This document shows positions 58,834 to 64,000 of a DNA stretch of 64,000 bases, piece by piece. The DNA comes from Nocardia coubleae NBRC 108252 (GTDB lineage Bacteria; Actinomycetota; Actinomycetes; Mycobacteriales; Mycobacteriaceae). The first letter of the stretch is position 1, and every line of letters starts with the position of its first letter. A program made the position numbers and the translations under genes. The notes below the pieces were generated by a model. The model was not told where the DNA came from. It ran no database searches and was given only the letters and a program-made list of their open reading frames with translations. The stretch lies in assembly GCF_001612805.1 (NCBI RefSeq), contig NZ_BDBD01000011.1:372001-436000 (forward strand). The letters run 5' to 3'.

Positions 58834-60105
58834 ATGACAATCGAATTGAACGAAGCTCGCGAGTTGCTCGCCCAGGGTGATCTCGGCGGGTCCGTGCGTT
58901 CACTGCGGCCGGTCGCCGAGCAGCTTCCGCTCCCCGAACTTGTGACCTTCCTGATCGAGCTGGCCGACGCCGCCGAGCTGGAGCCGCTGGCGACCAGCGC
59001 GCGGGCGGCACTCCCCGACGCCACCGATGCACGCGCGCTCACGATGCTCGGCTACGACTGTGTGGAGTACGGCCTGTCGTTCGCCGCGGTGCCGGTTCTG
59101 CACGAAGCGTTGCGGGTGGATTCCACTGTGCGCCAGGCACTCGCGGAGCTGGTCGCCGCGCTGGAAGACGAACACCGTCATGCCGAAGCCGTCGAGGTGT
59201 TGGGGCGGTACGCCTCTAGCCCACGCGAATGGGCGGAACACTATCTGCTGGTGTACAACTCGATCCTGGCGGGTGATCCGGCGACTGCCCGCGCCGAGTT
59301 CGCCGACCTGCCCGAACCCGACGACGACTGGGTGTTCGCCCGTGATCGGGTGAGCCGCATGCTGATTCGCGCCGATCGTGCGGCCGCCGTGAGCACCCTG
59401 GACCATCGGGATCTGCGCGGCTGGCAGTTCACCCTGACCGGCGGCTACCTCGCGACGATGTCGCCGTACGGCTTCGACGCCGGAATGACCGGGCGCTGGG
59501 CCTATCTGGGCGACAACGCCGCCCTGTGCCGATACAGCATCCACCGCGTGGGTCTCGCGCTGTCGGCGGCCGGCCGTGCGCCACGGACGGTGTCGCTGCT
59601 CCCCGATCGGGCGGACCGCATTATCGGTCTCGCCACGGCCCGCGTCCTCGATCTACCCACCCAGGAGTACGAGCCCGGCACCCCCGACACCCTCGTCGCC
59701 GCCTACGACCTGCGCACCGTCGACCCCGACCTCATCGTCACCCTGCACGAGCGCATCCCCGGTCAGATCCTGTTCGAACACGCCACCTGCTGGACCCAGC
59801 CTCCGCCGGTCACAGCCGACATCAGCGGCCTGCTCCACCAGACCGTCATCGCACCCTGGGCACCCACCCAGCGGGTCGGCGAGAACGGCCTCGAACCGGT
59901 CCCCGCCGACGACCGCCCCGAGTCGGAGATCGCCGCCGAAATCGCGGCCGCCGACCCAACCCCCGACTCCGGAGACGGCGAAACCCCACCCGACCTCGAC
60001 CCCACCTTCACCACCTTCGTCAGCACCACCGCCGACGCCTGGCTCCTCGGCCCCCGCACCCCCGTCCGCTCCCCCGGCCCCGTGCGCAGTTCCTACTTCG
60101 GCTGA
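58834..60105 (+). CDS. Hypothetical TPR-like protein
   Basis: A 423-residue soluble protein; ATG 58834 is chosen, and ATG 58825 in the same frame is possible. The first 170 residues are helical with TPR/SEL-like spacing (LNEARELLAQGDLGGSVRSL, AVPVLHEALRVDSTVRQAL). The C-terminal 150 residues hold an unrecognised domain (RIPGQILFEHATCWTQPPPV) and a Pro/Asp-rich linker. No enzyme motif is evident. It follows the GH76 gene by 47 bases. Confidence 0.65.
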   Translation: MTIELNEARELLAQGDLGGSVRSLRPVAEQLPLPELVTFLIELADAAELEPLATSARAALPDATDARALTMLGYDCVEYGLSFAAVPVLHEALRVDSTVRQALAELVAALEDEHRHAEAVEVLGRYASSPREWAEHYLLVYNSILAGDPATARAEFADLPEPDDDWVFARDRVSRMLIRADRAAAVSTLDHRDLRGWQFTLTGGYLATMSPYGFDAGMTGRWAYLGDNAALCRYSIHRVGLALSAAGRAPRTVSLLPDRADRIIGLATARVLDLPTQEYEPGTPDTLVAAYDLRTVDPDLIVTLHERIPGQILFEHATCWTQPPPVTADISGLLHQTVIAPWAPTQRVGENGLEPVPADDRPESEIAAEIAAADPTPDSGDGETPPDLDPTFTTFVSTTADAWLLGPRTPVRSPGPVRSSYFG

Positions 60106-60109
60106 ACCG

Positions 60110-60367
60110 CTATCCGCACCGTTCCAGCCACCACCACCCGTCGCCCAATTCGATGCTCGGACACAGCTGATCCCCGAACACCTCGAACGGCTCGGCGGGC
60201 GGTTCACCGTCCAGATGCGCGTAACCGATTGCGCCGTCGGGAATCCCGAGATAATCGGGCACAAAACGCGCCGTCTGGTCGTCGACGGTCCGCACCACGG
60301 CCACCTTGCAATTGGCCGACATCCAGCACAGATGCGTGGGCAGGTCGGTCCCGTAGTAGTCCCGCAC
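60110..60367 (-). CDS. Small hypothetical protein
   Basis: An 85-residue protein starting at GTG 60367, with AGGGA seven bases upstream; a longer frame to 60586 would overlap the divergent cupin gene and adds low-complexity residues. The product contains four cysteines and several aromatic residues (LCWMSANCKV, DGWWWLERCG). I recognise no family. It converges on the TPR-like gene. Confidence 0.5.
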   Translation of the reverse strand: MRDYYGTDLPTHLCWMSANCKVAVVRTVDDQTARFVPDYLGIPDGAIGYAHLDGEPPAEPFEVFGDQLCPSIELGDGWWWLERCG

Positions 60368-60503
60368 ACTCAGATCCCTGGCCACACCCACACCCGTTTC
60401 GACTCGCGCACACCGGAAACCTATCCGGCCGATCCGCCGAAAACATGCGGAGAATGTAGAGATCCGGTGCGTATCCAGGTCTGTCGAGTGACAGGATCGG
60501 TGT

Positions 60504-60872
60504 ATGGCGAACAAGGTAGTCGACCTCGCGTCCACACTGTCGGCGTTTTCGGAGCGGTGGTCGCCCAAAGTGGTGGCACGCGTCAACGATTACGAGATCA
60601 AGCTGGTGAAGCTCGAGGGTGAGTTCGTGTGGCACAAACACGACGAGACCGACGAGCTGTTCTTCGTCGTCGCGGGCGAGCTGACCATTCGGATGCGAGA
60701 CGGTGACGTCGTGTTGCGGGCGGGGCAGTTGTTCGTGGTGCCGCGAGGGGTCGAGCACTGTCCGGTCGCGGACGGTGAAGTGCAGGCGATGTTGATCGAA
60801 CCTGCCGGTGTGCGCAATACCGGTGATGCGACGGGTCCACTCACCGCTCGGATGGACGACTCCTTCCTCTGA
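60504..60872 (+). CDS. Cupin-domain protein
   Basis: A 122-residue single-domain cupin. Motif 1 is WHKHDETDELFFVVAGELTI, with His44, His46 and a Glu, and motif 2 is GQLFVVPRGVEHCPV with the last His. All metal ligands appear to be present. It resembles small mannose-6-phosphate-isomerase-like or antibiotic-biosynthesis cupins; the substrate is unknown. It converges on the MFS gene with a seven-base gap. Confidence 0.88.
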   Translation: MANKVVDLASTLSAFSERWSPKVVARVNDYEIKLVKLEGEFVWHKHDETDELFFVVAGELTIRMRDGDVVLRAGQLFVVPRGVEHCPVADGEVQAMLIEPAGVRNTGDATGPLTARMDDSFL

Positions 60873-60879
60873 GGGGTCG

Positions 60880-62430
60880 TCAGCCGACCTCGGCGGGCTG
60901 TGTTTTGCGGGGTCGTTCGTCGACGGCGGTGAAGGCCGCGGCGGCGAGGATGAGGATCGCTGAGGCGAGTAGGGCCGCGTCGAGGCCTTGGTGGAAGGCC
61001 ACCTTGCCCGCGTCCATGACATCCCTGATGTAGGGCAGGTACTTGAACGGGTTGGCGCCCTCGGGCAGGCGACCGCGTTCCACGGCCTGAACGGCATCGG
61101 GCTGCAGGGTGGTCGGCACGCCCAGCTCCGTCATCTTGGCCTTGAGGTCCGCGGACAGGAACGAACTCACGACCGCGCCGAGGATCGCCACCCCGAACGC
61201 GGATCCGACCTGGCGCATCGTATTCGTCACGGCCGCAGCCATTCCCGAGTGCTGCGGTGGCACGCCCGTCATCACCGCCGACGTCAACGGCACCACGGCG
61301 ATCCCGAACCCGATGCCCGCCACCGCCATTGCCGCCGCGATCGTCGGATCGTGCAGTGTTCCGCTCATCGCCTGACGGGTCAGCAGAATGCCACCGGCAC
61401 CGACCACACAGCCGAGGATCATCGGCACGCGGGCACCTCGGCGCGACACCCAGTACCCGGCGGCCAGCGACCCGATCACGATGGTCCCGGCCATCGGCGC
61501 GAAGATCGCCGCCGTGCGGGCGGCCGAATACGACTGCGTCACCTGCAGATACATCGCGGTGAAGAAGAAGATCGAGAAGATCCCGAAGTACACGGCGAAC
61601 GCGACGACGAGCGCACTGCGCACCACGGGCATCCGCAGGTACTTCAGGTCGAGCATCGGTGCGCGAGCGCGGGTTTCGACGAAGACGAACGCCACCAGCG
61701 CCACGGCACCGAGCGCGAAGAAGCCCAACACCGACGGTGATGTGTACCCACGGTCCTGACCGACGGTCGCGGCGTAGATCACCGCTCCGAAAGCGGTGGC
61801 ACCGAGCACGGCACCCGCCCAGTCGATGGGTTCGGGGCTCGGATCGGAACTCTCCGGTACCGACCACAGCGCCGCGACGAGCGCCACCGCGCCGATCACC
61901 AGGTTGAACCAGAAGATCGACCGCCACCCGTACGCGTGCACGAGCACACCGCCGAGCACCGGCCCGGCCGCCAAGGCAAGACCCGATACCGCGGCCCACA
62001 CACCGATCGCCTTCGCGCGGGCCCGGTCGTCGGGGAAGACGTGGCGCAGCACCGACAGGGTCCCGGGCTCCGAGGCCGCCGCACCGAGCCCCATGATCGC
62101 CCGCCCGGCGATGAGCATCCCGACGGTGCTCGCCATCGCCGAAACCACCGATCCCGCACAGAAGATCACCAGCCCGGCGATCATCACCTTCTTGCGCCCG
62201 AACCGGTCACCGAGCGAGCCGCCGGCGAGCATCAGCCCGGCGAAGACCACCGTGTAGGAGTTGACCACCCACTGCAGCAGTGTCACATCGGTGCCGAGTT
62301 CGGTCCGGATCGCGCCGAGCGCGACACTCACCACCGTCGTATCGAGGAAGGTTACGAACACCACCGCCACGACCGCGGCCAATGCCGTCTTCGGCCGAGC
62401 CGCGCCTTTGCCCAACGTGATCACGGGCAA
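60880..62430 (-). CDS. DHA2-family MFS multidrug transporter
   Basis: A 516-residue transporter with about 14 helices, the layout of the EmrB/QacA (DHA2) group. The family motif FLDTTVVSVALGAIRTELG lies in helix 1 and the loop GDRFGRKKVMIAG in motif A. It would export drugs or other amphipathic molecules by proton antiport. The start is TTG 62430 or GTG 62424; neither has a clear ribosome binding site, so a leaderless mRNA is possible. No regulator gene is adjacent. Confidence 0.9.
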   Translation of the reverse strand: MPVITLGKGAARPKTALAAVVAVVFVTFLDTTVVSVALGAIRTELGTDVTLLQWVVNSYTVVFAGLMLAGGSLGDRFGRKKVMIAGLVIFCAGSVVSAMASTVGMLIAGRAIMGLGAAASEPGTLSVLRHVFPDDRARAKAIGVWAAVSGLALAAGPVLGGVLVHAYGWRSIFWFNLVIGAVALVAALWSVPESSDPSPEPIDWAGAVLGATAFGAVIYAATVGQDRGYTSPSVLGFFALGAVALVAFVFVETRARAPMLDLKYLRMPVVRSALVVAFAVYFGIFSIFFFTAMYLQVTQSYSAARTAAIFAPMAGTIVIGSLAAGYWVSRRGARVPMILGCVVGAGGILLTRQAMSGTLHDPTIAAAMAVAGIGFGIAVVPLTSAVMTGVPPQHSGMAAAVTNTMRQVGSAFGVAILGAVVSSFLSADLKAKMTELGVPTTLQPDAVQAVERGRLPEGANPFKYLPYIRDVMDAGKVAFHQGLDAALLASAILILAAAAFTAVDERPRKTQPAEVG

Positions 62431-62474
62431 AGGTTACTGGCGATCGCGCGACCGCGCCGACCCTCGCTCGGCCC

Positions 62475-63389
62475 TCAGCGCACGCCGATGGGCTCCAACA
62501 CACTCAGGACGGGCTCGTAGGCCCAGTTCAGGATTCGGGTGGCGTCTTCGCGGGCGACCGCACTGCTCGTGTCGGAACTGTGCAGCACGACCCCGATCAG
62601 CGGGATACCCGCGCGCACCGTCTCGAACAGCAGGCAGTGCCCGGCCGCGTTGGTGTTGCCGGTCTTCAGGCCGATGGCACCGGGGTATTCGTGCAGCAGT
62701 TTGTTCGTTGTCTCCCAATGGTGTTCACGATTGTCGTGGTCGGCGGGGACGTGGTGGTCACGTGCGGCGACGATCTCACGGAACGCGGGCAGTGCCATCG
62801 CGCGCACACCGAGCGCGACGAGCGCGGCCGGGGTGGAGTGCGTGGAATCGTCCGTGGGGTTGGGCAAGCCGCTGGGATCGGTGAACTGAGTGGCGCCCAA
62901 GCCCATCACCCGGGCGGCGTCGTTCATGCGGCCGATGAAACCGGCCTGGCCGGGACCGAAGGACTCCGCGATGGCATAGGCCGCATCGCAACCCGAGGGC
63001 AGCAGCAGCGCGTAGAGGAGCTGGCGGGCGGTGAGCACCTCACCCGCGGTAAGCCCGGCGGTGCTGCCGTTGTGCTGGGCGCAGTAGGCGCCCGCCTCGG
63101 CGGGCACGGTGACCGGTCGTTCGAGGTCACCGGTGCTGATCGCCACCACGGCGGTCATCACCTTCGCGATACTGGCGATCGGGACCGGGGTGTTCGCCTC
63201 ACGCCCCCACAGCACCGTGCCGGTGAATCCGTCGGCTAGTGCCGCTCCCGCGGCCTGCACGCCCTCGGGGCCGCCCGCCCACGGCGCCTCGGCGCTCCCG
63301 GACGGTGCGGCGCCCGCGACGCCGTGACCAGCCGCGACGACCAGCGCCCCGGCCACAACTGTGTGCAACACCCTGGCAAATGTCGGCAT
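62475..63389 (-). CDS. D-alanyl-D-alanine carboxypeptidase (S11 family)
   Basis: A 304-residue secreted penicillin-binding protein. A signal peptide (about 1-28, ending AGA) precedes the catalytic domain. Ser73 and Lys76 form SxxK (SIAK), the second motif is SGC (132-134) instead of the usual SxN, and KTG lies near 244. The SGC variant is known from Streptomyces K15 D,D-transpeptidase. It trims or cross-links peptidoglycan stem peptides. ATG 63389 gives a proper signal peptide. Confidence 0.9.
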   Translation of the reverse strand: MPTFARVLHTVVAGALVVAAGHGVAGAAPSGSAEAPWAGGPEGVQAAGAALADGFTGTVLWGREANTPVPIASIAKVMTAVVAISTGDLERPVTVPAEAGAYCAQHNGSTAGLTAGEVLTARQLLYALLLPSGCDAAYAIAESFGPGQAGFIGRMNDAARVMGLGATQFTDPSGLPNPTDDSTHSTPAALVALGVRAMALPAFREIVAARDHHVPADHDNREHHWETTNKLLHEYPGAIGLKTGNTNAAGHCLLFETVRAGIPLIGVVLHSSDTSSAVAREDATRILNWAYEPVLSVLEPIGVR

Positions 63390-63407
63390 GCGCACAGTCT
63401 GGCGCAC

Positions 63408-63430
63408 AAATCCCGCGACCTGCGGGATTT
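63408..63430 (-). terminator. Terminator-like hairpin between DUF6480 and the carboxypeptidase
   Basis: AAATCCCGC and GCGGGATTT form a perfect nine-pair stem with a five-base loop. Read on the minus strand it ends in TTT. It lies 17 bases after the DUF6480 stop. Confidence 0.6.
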
Positions 63431-63446
63431 CCGCGCGTCGCGGTGT

Positions 63447-63674
63447 CTACATCGCGGCGATCACCCCGACGATCACGGCCGCGAACACGGCGACGAGCAC
63501 CAGCGTGACGACCACGGCAGCGATCCCGGTGAGCGGGAAGTGGTGGCGGGTGCTCGGTTCCGGCGCCGACAAACCGGAGGTCTGCGGCGATTCCGGCGGG
63601 GTGGAGCCGGGCGGTACGCCCCCACCCGGCTCGAGGTCGGGGGTATTGCGCGGGTCGGGATCCATCGAGGTCAT
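63447..63674 (-). CDS. DUF6480-like small membrane protein
   Basis: A 75-residue protein. The Pro/Gly-rich N-terminus (DPDPRNTPDLEPGGGVPPGS) followed by one C-terminal membrane helix (about 49-73) matches the DUF6480 pattern seen in actinobacteria. Function is unknown. A SigF-like promoter lies 31 bases upstream. Confidence 0.75.
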   Translation of the reverse strand: MTSMDPDPRNTPDLEPGGGVPPGSTPPESPQTSGLSAPEPSTRHHFPLTGIAAVVVTLVLVAVFAAVIVGVIAAM

Positions 63675-63704
63675 GGGGTCACCTGCCTTCCTGACACGGC
63701 GCGC

Positions 63705-63729
63705 TTACCCTGGGTCGGCGTCCTCAATC
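63705..63729 (-). promoter_or_regulatory. SigF-like promoter for the DUF6480 gene
   Basis: Minus strand GATT, 15-base spacer, GGGTAA. One -35 mismatch. Plus-strand TTACCC is at 63705-63710. Confidence 0.45.
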
Positions 63730-63734
63730 GCCGC

Positions 63735-64000
63735 TCAGGCGGGACGTGGCTCCGGAAAGGGCCAGCTGATGTCCCCACCGGGGATCGACAGCAGGAAGTC
63801 GGCGCCGAGCGCGTTCGCGGGGGTGTGCGCGCCGGGTGGCGCGGGCCGGGCGTGCAGGGTGATCGCCGCATGCACCATCGAACGCGCGGTGAAGGCGTAA
63901 GTGTTGGACACGTCGACGGCGAGCGAAAGGCCGCTGCCGTCGGCGCGGTAGACGCGGGCCCAACCGGTGCTGCGGGTGGCGTCGCGGGTCGCCTGATCGG
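63735..64000 (-). CDS. C-terminal part of a saccharopine dehydrogenase-like protein
   Basis: An open frame runs from the right edge to a stop at 63735-63737, giving 87 visible residues; the start is outside the window. The segment has alternating beta strands and a helix (ARVYRADGSGLSLAVDVSN, then YAFTARSMVHAAITL) and ends GGDISWPFPEPRPA. This resembles the C-terminus of saccharopine dehydrogenase / trans-acting enoyl reductase-type proteins. The identification is tentative. Confidence 0.4.
   Translation of the reverse strand, partial: DQATRDATRSTGWARVYRADGSGLSLAVDVSNTYAFTARSMVHAAITLHARPAPPGAHTPANALGADFLLSIPGGDISWPFPEPRPA

Noticed and set aside
1..64000. CRISPR arrays, rRNA, tRNA genes, insertion sequences or plasmid origins
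   Set aside because: I looked for repeated spacer units, tRNA T-loop signatures, transposases and long terminal repeats in gaps and found none. A covariance-model scan would be needed to exclude a divergent tRNA or small RNA.

Overview
This window looks like chromosomal DNA of a high-GC, mycolic-acid-type actinobacterium, most likely Nocardia or a close relative (Mycobacteriales). The reasons are the very high GC with GC-rich third positions, many GTG starts and ATGA/GTGA gene overlaps, a carboxylic acid reductase, an LGFP-repeat protein, an Rv2629-like baeRF protein, several ANTAR-domain regulators, and the small actinobacterial families DUF4383, DUF4235, DUF3618 and DUF6480. The genus is an inference. 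I saw no rRNA, tRNA, CRISPR array, transposase or prophage module.

Layout. 1-7.2 kb: the end of an MpaB-like oxygenase gene, a translationally coupled carboxylesterase and carboxylic acid reductase pair, a uracil-DNA glycosylase, and a TetR gene divergent from a tautomerase gene with two matching operators between them. 7.2-10.2 kb: a four-gene operon (baeRF2-type protein, 59-residue protein, SRPBCC protein, zinc alcohol dehydrogenase). 10.2-20.4 kb: an epimerase-like SDR and then a compact heptose locus: HldE, a GT9, and a seven-gene operon GT4-SDR-GT-GT9-GmhB-GmhA-PfkB kinase. 20.4-27.9 kb: stress-type genes (DUF4383, catalase-like, aldehyde dehydrogenase, DJ-1/PfpI) and signalling genes (two GAF-ANTAR, one PAS-ANTAR, one STAS), then ChaB and small membrane proteins. 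27.9-32.6 kb: an OpuB/ProU-like osmolyte ABC transporter and a TauD-type dioxygenase. 32.9-46 kb: aminopeptidase N, a thiamine-diphosphate oxidase-like enzyme in an operon with small membrane proteins, a reduced family A DNA polymerase, an alpha/beta hydrolase divergent from a TetR that carries a second helix-turn-helix, and three unrecognised genes. 46-56 kb: TerD, a second PAS-ANTAR, a metal-type MFS exporter behind a G-tract palindrome, a bile acid/sodium symporter, a two-component system and two polyprenyl-sugar-type glycosyltransferases. 56-64 kb: LGFP protein, GH76, cupin, DHA2-type MFS, a D,D-carboxypeptidase, DUF6480 and the end of one more gene.

The main unifying signal is a repeated promoter pattern. 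In at least nine intergenic regions an element close to GTTT-N15-GGGTA (variants GTTC/GGTT/GATT/GTGT and GGGCAT) points at the next gene. This matches the known mycobacterial SigF/SigB-type general-stress consensus. It stands before the baeRF operon, both arms of the heptose locus, DUF4383, aldehyde dehydrogenase, ChaB, the holin-like/DUF3618/DUF4235/oxidase operon, DUF6480 and others. I therefore read much of the window as a general-stress island. Its most interesting member is a stress-controlled ADP-heptose synthesis and heptosyl-transfer pathway in an organism without LPS.
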